In this document: positions 29,934 through 38,472 of the stretch, piece by piece
How positions within the stretch are numbered: the first letter of the stretch is position 1
How the letters are laid out: the number at the start of each line of letters is the position of its first letter
Assembly (NCBI RefSeq): GCF_028369105.1
Contig: NZ_JAQNDO010000001.1
Location: 4,494,501-4,558,500 of the forward strand
DNA length: 64,000 bases
Source of the DNA: Polyangium mundeleinium
Lineage (GTDB): Bacteria; Myxococcota_A; Polyangia; Polyangiales; Polyangiaceae
Reading direction: 5' to 3'
Notes under the pieces: model-generated
What the model was told of the DNA's origin: nothing
Databases searched by the model: none
Seen by the model: the letters and a program-made list of their open reading frames with translations, nothing else
Program-made: the position numbers and the translations under genes

Positions 29934-31085
29934 ATGTTCGCGGTTCAACTCAGGACAAAGCTCTTCGTTTCAATCGCGCTCGGCGCATCCGGCCTCGGCT
30001 CGGCGCTTGTCGTGAATGGCTGCACGGCAGAGCCTTTACATTCGACGCTTTATTGCCTCCCGGACGCGAGTCCGGATGCGGACATCCACGGGGATTGCTT
30101 CCCCGATGGCGGCGGTTCGATCGAGCCTCTATCCTGCAAAGCAGCCGGGGGCGAATGTGTCCCCATGGGGACATCCGACTTTCGCGAAAAGGCGGTCCTG
30201 GTATGGATGGGGGCCGAGGAGGAGGCGCCCGATTGCCCGGAGCGAGCCGAAGGCGATTTCTACACCGGCTATGCCGATCTGTCGGTACACGTTCAATGCT
30301 CGCCTTGCGCGTGCGGGCCTGCAACATGCAGCCTGCCGAATGCCATTACCGTGGATTCCGCTAGCTTCTGCCAGGGCGGCAACGTGACGAGCTACCAGGC
30401 TCCCATGCCGTGGGATGGAAGTTGCGTTTCCCCCGCTGTAATTCCTTCTGGCACCTTCGCGTCCATTATGCTCGCAGCGCCTACCGTCTCGCCGTGCGAG
30501 CCCATTGGCGACCCGATCCCGGAGTCTCCTTCCTTCGCGCCGCAGCCTGTCTCGTTTGCAAACGGAATCCACTGGGGTACGTTCGCGAAAGCGTGTCAAG
30601 GGACGGTCGATGGTAAATGCGAGAATTCCAACGACACTTGCTTGCCGAGCGCCGAGCCCCCGCCCCCGGGGTTTCGTCAGTGCGTGCAATATACGTTGCC
30701 TGTCGATGAGGAGCACTTGCCGAAGTGCCCCGAAGTATTCCCGCATCAATTCGTGTTCTATGGCGGAACCGAAGGGAAAGTGGAATGCTCGGCTTGCGAG
30801 TGCGGCGAACCGATTGGCGGACAATGCGCGGCGGCAGTTTCGGCTTACCAGAATCCGGTATGCGGCAGCCTTCCGAACCCGCTTTTCAAAGACGTGCCAG
30901 CGGCCCAGGGGCTCTGCATCGACTTCGCGGGCATGCCGCTCGCGCTTGGTGGGATGGAGGCGAAATGGATCAACAATGAGCCTGGGACATGCGAGCCAAG
31001 CGGCGGGCAGCCTGTCGGCGAAGTGAGGGGCGCAGACCCGCGCGTCTTTTGCTGTCAGGCACCATCCCCGCCAATGGACCAATGA
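29934..31085 (+). CDS. Cys-rich lipoprotein, mobile-element cargo
   Basis: 383 aa, ATG 29934 preceded by AGGAAGGACG. The hydrophobic N-terminus ends VVNGC, a likely lipobox. The protein is rich in paired cysteines (CSPCACGPATC, CSACECGEPIGGQC, FCCQ) and Pro/Gly loops, consistent with a disulfide-stabilised extracellular protein of two similar halves. The duplicated CSxCxCGxxxxxxC motif suggests internal duplication. No known family. It is 14 bp downstream of the previous gene. Confidence 0.75.
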   Translation: MFAVQLRTKLFVSIALGASGLGSALVVNGCTAEPLHSTLYCLPDASPDADIHGDCFPDGGGSIEPLSCKAAGGECVPMGTSDFREKAVLVWMGAEEEAPDCPERAEGDFYTGYADLSVHVQCSPCACGPATCSLPNAITVDSASFCQGGNVTSYQAPMPWDGSCVSPAVIPSGTFASIMLAAPTVSPCEPIGDPIPESPSFAPQPVSFANGIHWGTFAKACQGTVDGKCENSNDTCLPSAEPPPPGFRQCVQYTLPVDEEHLPKCPEVFPHQFVFYGGTEGKVECSACECGEPIGGQCAAAVSAYQNPVCGSLPNPLFKDVPAAQGLCIDFAGMPLALGGMEAKWINNEPGTCEPSGGQPVGEVRGADPRVFCCQAPSPPMDQ

Positions 31086-31120
31086 GAGCGCGTGACGGAC
31101 GACTAGGAAGGACGAATGCA

Positions 31121-31375
31121 ATGGTGTTTGCAGTTCATGTTCCGCGGTTTCTCGTGAATGTGTTCAGCGGAGCGGTGCTAGCCGTTTTAGCGGCGGCCTG
31201 TGGTCCCTCTCCACCAACCATTGACGACGACGCCTGTCATATGCGGATGGTGGCCTGTCAAAATCGGTGCGCGAAATCCGGCTTTAGCATAGCGTGCGAT
31301 CTCTGTTGCCGCAACCAGGCGCGCAAATGCGATTCGGACGGCGGCGACTATAGCTTCTCAAGCTGCGAGGAGTAG
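31121..31375 (+). CDS. small Cys-rich lipoprotein
   Basis: 84 aa, ATG 31121 with AGGAAGGA upstream. Hydrophobic leader and lipobox AAAC near residue 26. The mature part has the pattern C-x8-C-x3-C-x8-C-x2-CC-x6-C, similar to the next gene. Probably a small disulfide-rich surface protein. Unknown function. Confidence 0.65.
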   Translation: MVFAVHVPRFLVNVFSGAVLAVLAAACGPSPPTIDDDACHMRMVACQNRCAKSGFSIACDLCCRNQARKCDSDGGDYSFSSCEE

Positions 31376-31452
31376 TCAGGACTCGTGGAGCACGCGCCAG
31401 TCGAGCAATCCAATGGGCCAAGCGAGCCAAGGGTGACGAGGAAGGAAAATCG

Positions 31453-31746
31453 ATGAAACGACACCTTTTGCTTGCAGTTGGTGCAATCGCGCTTTTCGGA
31501 CTCCTGGTTCTTACTGCGGCTACAATGCAGCCTATAGGTCATCGAACGCGACAACGGACCGACGCCGCAGAGCCGACATGTGCAGACTATCAGGAGATTT
31601 GTTACAGTGGCTGCAATACGCGTGGGTTGGGCGCGGATTGCAGCGCATGCTGCGACAGGGTAAAAGCCGAATGTGACGCAGGAGGTGACTATATGAAGCA
31701 GGCCAAGAAATGCGGTGTCGCCTCGCCATCAGCGACCAAGCAATAG
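31453..31746 (+). CDS. small Cys-rich exported protein, paralog-like of the preceding gene
   Basis: 97 aa, ATG 31453 preceded by GAGGAAGGA. An N-terminal hydrophobic helix (LLLAVGAIALFGLLVLTA) acts as signal peptide or anchor. The mature part CADYQEICYSGCNTRGLGADCSACCDRVKAEC repeats the Cys spacing of the 84-aa protein upstream, pointing to duplication. It is the last gene before repeat block 5. Confidence 0.65.
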   Translation: MKRHLLLAVGAIALFGLLVLTAATMQPIGHRTRQRTDAAEPTCADYQEICYSGCNTRGLGADCSACCDRVKAECDAGGDYMKQAKKCGVASPSATKQ

Positions 31747-32410
31747 CGCGCCCCGAGGGCTGCGCCGTGCGCCTCGCAATCGCCCCGACCGTCGAGAGCG
31801 CCCCGAGGGCTGCGCCCGTCGAGCACGACCGCGCCGAGCGCCCCGAGGGCTGCGCCGTGCGCCTCGCAATCGCCCCGACCGTCGAGAGCGCCCCGAGGGC
31901 TGCGCCCGTCGAGCACGACCGCGCCGAGCGCCCCGAGGGCTGCGCCGCGCCGAGCACGACCGTGCCGAGCGTCGAGAGCGCCCCGAGGGCTGCGCCCTGC
32001 GCCTCGCAATCGCCCCGAGCATCGAGAGCGCCCCGAGGGCTGCGCCGTCGAGCACGACCGCGCCGAGCGCCCCGAGGGCTGCGCCGCGCCGAGCACGACC
32101 GCGCCGAGCGTCGAGAGCGCCCCGAGGGCTGCGCCCGTCGAGCACGACCGCGCCGAGCGCGCGCCGAGCGTCGAGAGCCCCGAGGGCTGCGCGCCTCGCA
32201 ATCGCCCCGAGCATCGAGAGCGCCCCGAGGGCTGCGCCCGTCGAGCACGACCGCGCCAAGCGTCGAGAGCGCCCCGAGGGTTGCGCCCGTCGAGCACGAC
32301 CGCGCCGAGAGCGCGCCGAGCGTCGAGAGCCCCGAGGGCTGCGCCGTGCGCCTCGCAATCGCCACGAGCGTCGAGAGCGCCCCGAGGGCTGCGCCGTGCG
32401 CCCCGCAAGG
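31747..32410. repeat. modular repeat block 5, opposite orientation
   Basis: 665 bp with about 14 copies of the core CCCCGAGGGCTGCGCC alternating with GTCGAGCACGACCGCGCCGAG, GCGTCGAGAGCG and TGCGCCTCGCAATCGCC. These are reverse complements of the words in blocks 1-4. The array abuts the end of the Cys-rich operon and finishes about 25 bp before the new start codon of the truncated SGNH gene. Confidence 0.88.
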
Positions 32411-32434
32411 CTTCCGCCCGTGTTCGGAGGAACC

Positions 32435-33193
32435 ATGCAAATCCTGTTGAAGATCGCGCCGTTACTCCTCGCCCTAGCCTCAGAAACGGTACACAAACAG
32501 ATTTCGCTTGCCGCTTCCGCCTCCGCGCCCGCGTCCGCACCCGCTTCCGCCTCCGCTTCCGCGCCGCCTCCTGATTCCCGCCGCGCCTACATCGTCGCGG
32601 CGATGGGCGATTCCCTCACGGATGCCCGCTCCCACGGCGGCAAGTTCCTCGACTACCTCCACGCGCATTGCCCCGAGAGTCGATTCGACAATTACGGCAT
32701 CGGCGGACAGATGGTGAACCAGATGCACCGCCGCTTCGCGCGCGACGTGCTCGGCGAGCCTCCGCCTTCGGACAAACCGGCGTACACCCATGTCATCGTC
32801 TTCGGCGGCGTGAACGACCTTTACAGCGACGAGACGGCCTTCCGCACGCCCAAGCTCATCCAGAACGACCTCGCGGGGATGTATGCCCTCGCGAAGGGGC
32901 GCAAGATGCAGGTCGTCGCCTTGACCGTCGCGCCCTGGGGCGGTTTTTCCAAGTACTGGAACGACAAGCGCGCGGCGGCCACGACGCAGGTGAACGAATG
33001 GATCCGGGCGCGCAAGCCCGCGGGCGAGGTCGATCACGTGGTCGACGCCTTCGCGCTGCTCTCGTGCGGCGACCCGAACCGGCTTTGCCCCGCGTATGCA
33101 GCGCCCTTCAAGGACGGGCTGCATTTCGGGCCGAAGGGACACGAAAAGCTCGGCGAGGTGCTCCTGCGCGAGGTGTTCACGGATTGCCGGTAG
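32435..33193 (+). CDS. SGNH/GDSL hydrolase, truncated and re-headed by the integrative element
   Basis: 252 aa from ATG 32435, which lies inside the element and has GGAGGA at optimal distance. It encodes MQILLKIAPLLLALASETVH, a hydrophobic leader, and reads in frame through attR into the host Ser/Ala linker and the hydrolase domain. The SGNH blocks are complete: GDSLTD (catalytic Ser), YGIGG, FGGVND, and DGLHFGPKGH (catalytic Asp and His). So the catalytic domain is intact while its native lipoprotein signal is stranded at 21501. Whether the new leader exports the enzyme is open; it lacks a lipobox Cys. The 3-prime end overlaps the convergent prolyl aminopeptidase gene by 17 bp. Confidence 0.82.
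   Translation: MQILLKIAPLLLALASETVHKQISLAASASAPASAPASASASAPPPDSRRAYIVAAMGDSLTDARSHGGKFLDYLHAHCPESRFDNYGIGGQMVNQMHRRFARDVLGEPPPSDKPAYTHVIVFGGVNDLYSDETAFRTPKLIQNDLAGMYALAKGRKMQVVALTVAPWGGFSKYWNDKRAAATTQVNEWIRARKPAGEVDHVVDAFALLSCGDPNRLCPAYAAPFKDGLHFGPKGHEKLGEVLLREVFTDCR
32487..32560. other. predicted attR of the integrative element
   Basis: Contains the element arm CAAACAGATTTC (32494-32505), the core CCGCTTCCGCCTCCGC (32511-32526) and host Ser/Ala codons beyond. The deduced crossover at 32523/32524 is 18 bp from the arm, matching attL. GGTA (32488-32491) mirrors TACC (21666-21669) at attL, offset by one base. Confidence 0.75.
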
Positions 33194-34148
33194 TGCCCGC
33201 AAAGCGATCGGTCGCTTCGAGATGAAGACGACTCATCTCCGCGTCGCCGGTATGCCCACCGGGCACGAAGTGGAGCTCTGCGCCCGGCCATGCTTTGGCG
33301 AGCTGAAAGGCAACGTCCGCCGGCCCGGCAAGGTCGAGCCGGCCGTGGAGGAGGACGCCCGGAATCCCTGCCAGCCGCGATGCATTTCGGAGGAGCTCGT
33401 CCTCCTCGAGCCACGCGGCGTGCGAAAAGTAGTGCGTCACCAGGCGGGCGAACGCGAACATGTACCGTTCGTCGGCCCAGCGTGGATGGGGCGACACGTA
33501 CCCTGCTTCGAGCGACAGCAACGCATCCTCCCAGGCGACCCAGTCGCGGGCTGCCTGGAGCCGGACGCCCGGGTCCGGGTGCTCGTTCAGGAGCCGGTCG
33601 TAGGCCGCGACCAGGTCGCCATCGCGGTCGGCCGCCGGAACGCCGGCCCGGAAGCGGGCCCATTCCTCCGGGAAATACCGCCCGACATCGCGGCCGAACC
33701 ACCGAACGTCGGCCCGGCGGGTCAGCGTGATCGAGAGGAGAATCATCTCGGAGACCCGCTCGGGATAACGCTCGGCATAGGCGAGCCCGAGCGTGACGCC
33801 CCACGATGCACCCCAGACGAGCCAGCGCTCGATCCCGAGGTGCTCGCGGAGCCGCTCGATGTCCGCGATCAGGTGGTGGGTCGTGTTCGTCGACAGATCG
33901 GTCGAGACGTCGCCGGCGTGGGGCGTGCTCCGGCCGCAGCCACGCTGGTCGAACTGGACGAGCCGGTAGCGGTCGGGATCGAACCAGCGACGCCGGCCCG
34001 GACTGCTGCCTCCACCCGGTCCGCCGTGGAGGGCGACCGCGGCCTTCCCGTTCGGGTTGCCAGAGACTTCCCAATGGATCGACTGGCCATCGCCGACGTC
34101 GAGCATGCCGGCTTCGTAGGGCTCGTGAGGCGGGTACGGTTCGCGCAT
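33177..34148 (-). CDS. pip: prolyl aminopeptidase (proline iminopeptidase)
   Basis: 323 aa, ATG 34148 preceded by GGGAGG. Alpha/beta hydrolase of peptidase family S33: oxyanion HGGPGGG, DQRGCGRSTPHA, the nucleophile elbow GASWGV, and a C-terminal GRLD and GGHTGD with the acid and His. The motif DQRGxGxS and HGGPG are diagnostic for prolyl iminopeptidases, which remove N-terminal proline from peptides in the cytoplasm. Length is typical. It converges on the SGNH gene with a 17-bp overlap. Confidence 0.92.
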   Translation of the reverse strand: MREPYPPHEPYEAGMLDVGDGQSIHWEVSGNPNGKAAVALHGGPGGGSSPGRRRWFDPDRYRLVQFDQRGCGRSTPHAGDVSTDLSTNTTHHLIADIERLREHLGIERWLVWGASWGVTLGLAYAERYPERVSEMILLSITLTRRADVRWFGRDVGRYFPEEWARFRAGVPAADRDGDLVAAYDRLLNEHPDPGVRLQAARDWVAWEDALLSLEAGYVSPHPRWADERYMFAFARLVTHYFSHAAWLEEDELLRNASRLAGIPGVLLHGRLDLAGPADVAFQLAKAWPGAELHFVPGGHTGDAEMSRLHLEATDRFAGTTGNP

Positions 34149-34217
34149 GTTGCGCCTCCCTGGGGATTCGGATCGTGGTTCGTGTGGCCTTAGATTCTTG
34201 CACGCCGAAGGAGGCGC

Positions 34218-37200
34218 ATGCAGGCGGGGGACGTCATCGACGATCGGTTCGTCATCGAGCGGCTCGCAGGCTCGGGGGGAATGGGCTCGGTGTTCCGGGC
34301 GCACGATCGCCTCTCCAGCGGGCCGGTGGCCGTCAAGGTGCTCCATGACCGCGAGCCCCGCGACATCGCGCGCTTCGATAGGGAGGCGCGTGTGCTTGCC
34401 GGGCTCGATCATCCGGGGATCGTCCGGTATGTCGCGCACGGCGTCACCGGCGCGGGCGAGCCCTTCCTCGCCATGGAATGGCTCGCGGGGGAGGATCTCG
34501 GCGCGCGGCTCGCGCGCGGGAGGCTGACGGTCGAGGAGAGTGTCGCCGTCGTCCGCGCGGCGGCCTCGGCCCTCGCGACGGCGCATGCGCGCGGCGTGGT
34601 GCACCGCGATATCAAGCCGAGCAACGTCTTTCTCGTGGATGGCGCGCTCGGTCGGGTGAAATTGCTCGATTTTGGCCTCGCGCGGATGCCGCTTTCGCCA
34701 CGGCTCACGCGGACGGGCGTGGTGCTGGGGACGCCGAGCTACATGGCGCCCGAGCAGGCGCGCGGCTCGGCGACGCTCGACGCGCGTGTCGATGTGTTCG
34801 CGCTCGGCGCCGTGCTGTTCGAATGCTTGACCGGGCAGCCCGCATTTCAGGGCGAGCACGTCATGGCCATCCTGGCGAAGGTCTTGCTCGAAGATCCTCC
34901 GCCGCTGCGAAAAATCCGGCCCGAGGTGTCGGTGCGGCTCGAAGCGCTGGTCGCGTGTATGCTCGCGAAGGATCCGGCCGATCGGCTCGTCGATGCGGGG
35001 GAGGTCGCGGAGGCGCTCGCCTGTCTCGACGCGCGTGATGCTTGGTCGTGGCTTTCCGAGATGCCCCCCGCGGAAGCGCTGACGAGGAGCGAGCAACGCT
35101 TGCTGAGCGTCGTCGCCGTGGGCGCGCCGGACGAAGACGTCGACGCCGAGCACGCGAGCGCGAGCCGAGAGGCGCTGGAATCGGCCGCGGAGACGTTCGG
35201 CGCGGGTGTCGAATGGCTGGCGGATGGCTCGATGCTGGCGGTCTTCCTGAATGTGGCGAGTGCCTCGGATGCTGCGGCGCGCGCCGCGCGGTGCGCCCTC
35301 CGGCTGCGCGTGCGCGTCCCGGACGCGCCCATCGCGATCGCCACCGGCCTCGGCGAGGTCGCGGAGGCTTTGCCGGTCGGGCAGGTCCTCGATCGGGCCG
35401 CCGCGCTTCTGCGCACGGCGGGGCGCTGGGTGCTCGTCGACGAGGTGACCGCGGGGCTCTTCGACGCGCGCCTCGTGGTGGTGCGTGGGCCGGGCGGAAT
35501 CGAGCTTCACCGCGAGGAGGAGATCAGCGCGGCGGCGCGCACCCTGCTCGGCAAACCAAGCCCCTTCGTGGGGCGCGGACGGGAGCTGCGCAGTCTGCTC
35601 GACCTGCTCGACGAATGCGTCGGCGAGGGCGTCGCGCGTGCGGTGCTCGTGACCGGGCCGCCTGGAATTGGAAAGTCCCGTCTTCGCCAGGAATTCGTCC
35701 ACGCGGTCGGACAGCGTCATCCAGGGGTCGACGTGTGGGTCGGGCGCGCCGACGCAATGAGCAAAGGATCCGCGTTTTCCCTCGTTGGCTCGGCGCTGCG
35801 TCATGCGTTCGCGGTGGCGGGCCACGAGTCCATCGACGAGCGTAGGCGCAAGCTCACCGAGCGGGTCGCGCGCCACGTGGCCGAGCCCGAGGTCCGCCAC
35901 GTGGCTGCGTTTCTCGGCGAGATGATGGGCACACCCTTCCCCGACACCGAGAGCGCCAAGCTCCGCGCGGCTCGCCTCGATGCGCGGCTCATGGCCGATC
36001 AGATTCAATCTTCCTTTCGGCAGTTCATGACGGCCGAGTGCCGTGCGCACCCGGTGCTCTTCGTCCTCGAGGATTTGCACTGGGGCGATCTTCCCTCCGT
36101 GAACCTCGTCGACGCGGCGCTGCGGGACCTCGCAGGCAAGCCGCTCGTCGTGGCTGCCTTTGGTCGGCCCGAGGTGCACGACGTGTTTCCCAAGTTATGG
36201 TCCGAGCGGGGGCTGTCCGAGATTCGCCTGGGCGAGCTGACCCCACGTGCCGCGGAGGAGCTCGCTCGAAGTGCGTTCGGGGACGCGGCCGCTCCTCGGA
36301 CGATTGCGCAGGTCATCAAGCGCGCCGCGGGGCATCCGTTTTTCCTGGAAGAGCTCATCCGGGCGGTGGCCGAGGGGCGCGGAGATCAATTGCCAGAGAC
36401 GGTGCTGGCGATGGTCGAGGCGCGCCTTGCGGCCCTGCCCGCAGGCGCGCGTCGCGTGCTGCGCGCGGCCAGCGTGTTCGGGGATGTGTTCTGGTGCGGC
36501 GGCGTGGAGCACCTGCTCGGCGGGGGGGACGAGGCGCTCGGCGTGCACGAGTGGCTCGACATGCTGGCCACGCGTGAGGTCGTGCAGCGCAGCGAGACGA
36601 GCCGGTTTCCAGGAGAGGAGCAGGATACGTTCCGGCATTCGCTCTTGCGGGAGGGCGCGTATGCGATGCTGACGGAGCCCGACCGCACGCTCGGGCATCG
36701 GCTCGCGGGGGAGTGGCTCGTGCAATGGGGCGAGACGGATGCCCTGCGCCTGGCCGAGCATTTCGAGCGGGGAAAGAGCCTGGAGCGCGCGGCGGAGTGG
36801 TATCTCGCGGCGTCGAGGCAGATGCTCGACGCCAATGACCTGCGCGGAGCGATCGCCTGCGCCACGCGTGGCCTCGCCTGCGGCGCATCGGGGCGGCTGC
36901 GCTCGGAGCTCTTGATCGTCCGAGGCGAAGCCCGCGGGTGGATCGGAGATTGGCCGCTCGTCCTGCCGGACATGGACGAGGCGCTACGTGGGCTGACGAA
37001 AGGCGAACCGCTCTGGTACACTGCAATGGCGTCCAGGATCATGAACACCGTGCTGCTCGATCGCGCCGGCGCGTTCCCCGATGGCATTCTGACCCAGTTC
37101 GATGCCGAGCCGAGCCCGGAGAGCGAGCGACATTTCGTACAGGCTCTCGGGATTCTTCACGACGCCCTGCTCCAACTCGGCAGGCGTGACCTCGCCGAGC

Positions 37201-38069
37201 GTTGCATGGCGCGGATGGTGCAGACGGGCAGCCGGATCGCGGGGGACGATCCCTTGATCCGAGGCAAGCTGCAGGAGATGCGGAGCGTGAAGTTCCACGA
37301 CGAGGGCGATCTGGGCGCGAGCCTCGCGGCCGCCAAGGCCTCCCGCGCGAGTTATGAGGAAGCCGGCGATCGGCGGCATGCGGAGCGGGCCCGTATGTAC
37401 GTCAATGCGCTCTACATGTACCTCGGGGCGTACACGCGCGCGGAGGCGGACCTGCGCGCCATGCTTCAAGGCGACGAAGAGCCATGCATCCATGCAATCT
37501 GGGGAAGAGGCTTGCTCGCCTATACGCTCGCGGAGCGCGGGGCTCTGGAGGAGGCGCGCCGGCTGGCCGAGATCGTCCGGGACTCCGCGGTTACGCACGG
37601 CAGTCCCGTGTACGAATGTGTCGTCCGGGAGACGCTTGCTGCCATTCTGCTGCACACCGGTGACCTCGACGCGGCGGAGCGCGAGGCCCGTGCGGCCATC
37701 GAGAGTCTCTCACGCTCGGGTACTCCACCGTGGCGGTCGGCAGCGATGGCGACGCTCGCGGCCGTCCTCCTGAAGCAGCGGCGCGCAGACGAGGCACTGC
37801 ACCTCATCGAGGACGCGGCCGCCCAGCGCGACGCAAGCGGCGGGGGCGGGCCTTATAAAATGTACCTGCGCCTCATCCACGCCGAGGCGCTGCACGCGAC
37901 AGGCAACCACGCCCGCGCGCGGGCCCTGCTGCTCGAGACCCGCGACGTTTTGCTCTCGCGCGCGGCGAAGATCCAGGACCCGGAGCTGCGCCGGAGCTTT
38001 CTCGAAAACGTCACCGAGAACGCGCGCATCCTCGCCCTCGCTGCCGCCTGGGAGCAAGACGCCGCTTGA
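34218..38069 (+). CDS. giant Ser/Thr kinase with degenerate cyclase, AAA ATPase and TPR regions (paralog)
   Basis: 1283 aa, ATG 34218 preceded by GAAGGAGG. Same order of domains as 7555-11448: kinase with GSGGMGSVF (18-26), Lys40, HRDIKPSN, DFG, GTPSYMAPEQ; a cyclase-like remnant (ADGSMLAVF, AARCALRL); AAA/STAND ATPase after PFVGRGRE with Walker A GPPGIGKS (about 480-487) and Walker B LFVLEDLHWGD; then about 600 residues of TPR-like helices. The two proteins align throughout, so they arose by duplication. Inputs and phosphorylation targets are unknown. Confidence 0.93.
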   Translation: MQAGDVIDDRFVIERLAGSGGMGSVFRAHDRLSSGPVAVKVLHDREPRDIARFDREARVLAGLDHPGIVRYVAHGVTGAGEPFLAMEWLAGEDLGARLARGRLTVEESVAVVRAAASALATAHARGVVHRDIKPSNVFLVDGALGRVKLLDFGLARMPLSPRLTRTGVVLGTPSYMAPEQARGSATLDARVDVFALGAVLFECLTGQPAFQGEHVMAILAKVLLEDPPPLRKIRPEVSVRLEALVACMLAKDPADRLVDAGEVAEALACLDARDAWSWLSEMPPAEALTRSEQRLLSVVAVGAPDEDVDAEHASASREALESAAETFGAGVEWLADGSMLAVFLNVASASDAAARAARCALRLRVRVPDAPIAIATGLGEVAEALPVGQVLDRAAALLRTAGRWVLVDEVTAGLFDARLVVVRGPGGIELHREEEISAAARTLLGKPSPFVGRGRELRSLLDLLDECVGEGVARAVLVTGPPGIGKSRLRQEFVHAVGQRHPGVDVWVGRADAMSKGSAFSLVGSALRHAFAVAGHESIDERRRKLTERVARHVAEPEVRHVAAFLGEMMGTPFPDTESAKLRAARLDARLMADQIQSSFRQFMTAECRAHPVLFVLEDLHWGDLPSVNLVDAALRDLAGKPLVVAAFGRPEVHDVFPKLWSERGLSEIRLGELTPRAAEELARSAFGDAAAPRTIAQVIKRAAGHPFFLEELIRAVAEGRGDQLPETVLAMVEARLAALPAGARRVLRAASVFGDVFWCGGVEHLLGGGDEALGVHEWLDMLATREVVQRSETSRFPGEEQDTFRHSLLREGAYAMLTEPDRTLGHRLAGEWLVQWGETDALRLAEHFERGKSLERAAEWYLAASRQMLDANDLRGAIACATRGLACGASGRLRSELLIVRGEARGWIGDWPLVLPDMDEALRGLTKGEPLWYTAMASRIMNTVLLDRAGAFPDGILTQFDAEPSPESERHFVQALGILHDALLQLGRRDLAERCMARMVQTGSRIAGDDPLIRGKLQEMRSVKFHDEGDLGASLAAAKASRASYEEAGDRRHAERARMYVNALYMYLGAYTRAEADLRAMLQGDEEPCIHAIWGRGLLAYTLAERGALEEARRLAEIVRDSAVTHGSPVYECVVRETLAAILLHTGDLDAAEREARAAIESLSRSGTPPWRSAAMATLAAVLLKQRRADEALHLIEDAAAQRDASGGGGPYKMYLRLIHAEALHATGNHARARALLLETRDVLLSRAAKIQDPELRRSFLENVTENARILALAAAWEQDAA

Positions 38070-38472
38070 CGCGTTCGCGGAAGACATCCGGCGAGCCGTA
38101 TCCCCAAAACTCCCCTCCACGACCCCCGCGAAGCCTTCCCGCACCCAACATCCTGCCCCCCCGGCCCCCGCGCCGCCTCCATCTCTGGAACGGAACGCCC
38201 GATCGACGCCCGCGGAGCCGCCGTTCCGCCGACGGAAGCCCCGATCGACGCCCGCGGAGCCGCCGTTCCGCCGACGGAACGCCCGAACGACCGCCGCGAA
38301 GCCTCCGCTCCTTTTACGGAACGCCTCCGCGAGCGCCGGGATCGTGTCTTCCATCCCCCGCCACACCTTCGCGAGACGTGGGGCTGGACACGCGCGCTCC
38401 CAGGCTCGTACGTTCCCTCGCTCGACGCCCGGCTCGGGGAAGCGCGGGCGCGTGCCGTGAGGGAGGTCGTTC
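38070..38472. repeat. intergenic region with 42-bp tandem repeats
   Basis: Positions 38191-38340 contain three to four repeats of 42 bp (unit starting CGGAACGCCCGATCGACGCC and continuing with cgcggagccgccgttccgccga). The first two copies are almost identical and the third has diverged. On the minus strand a 14-residue repeat FRRRNGGSAGVDR could be read, but its frame continues into the kinase gene and lacks a convincing context, so I do not call a gene. Confidence 0.7.

Larger units (their letters stand above)
21635..32523. mobile_element. integrative element of about 10.9 kb with serine integrase
   Basis: Bounded by attL and attR inside an SGNH-hydrolase gene. Contents in order: large serine integrase, repeat block, HNH-domain protein, repeat block, TIR-like protein, long repeat/hairpin block, four-gene secreted/lipoprotein operon, inverted repeat block, and attR with a new leader for the host gene. 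I see no replication, conjugation, phage structural or reverse transcriptase gene, so mobility beyond integration and excision would need help. The HNH and TIR-like genes are clearly richer in A/T codons than the flanking chromosome. Confidence 0.85.

Noticed and set aside
21635-32523. Prophage or integrative conjugative element
   Set aside because: No capsid, tail, lysis, replication, relaxase or type IV secretion genes are present; only an integrase and cargo.
31532-32540. Overlapping long open frames on both strands of block 5
   Set aside because: Same reason: stop-free repeats. The plus-strand frame is only real from ATG 32435.
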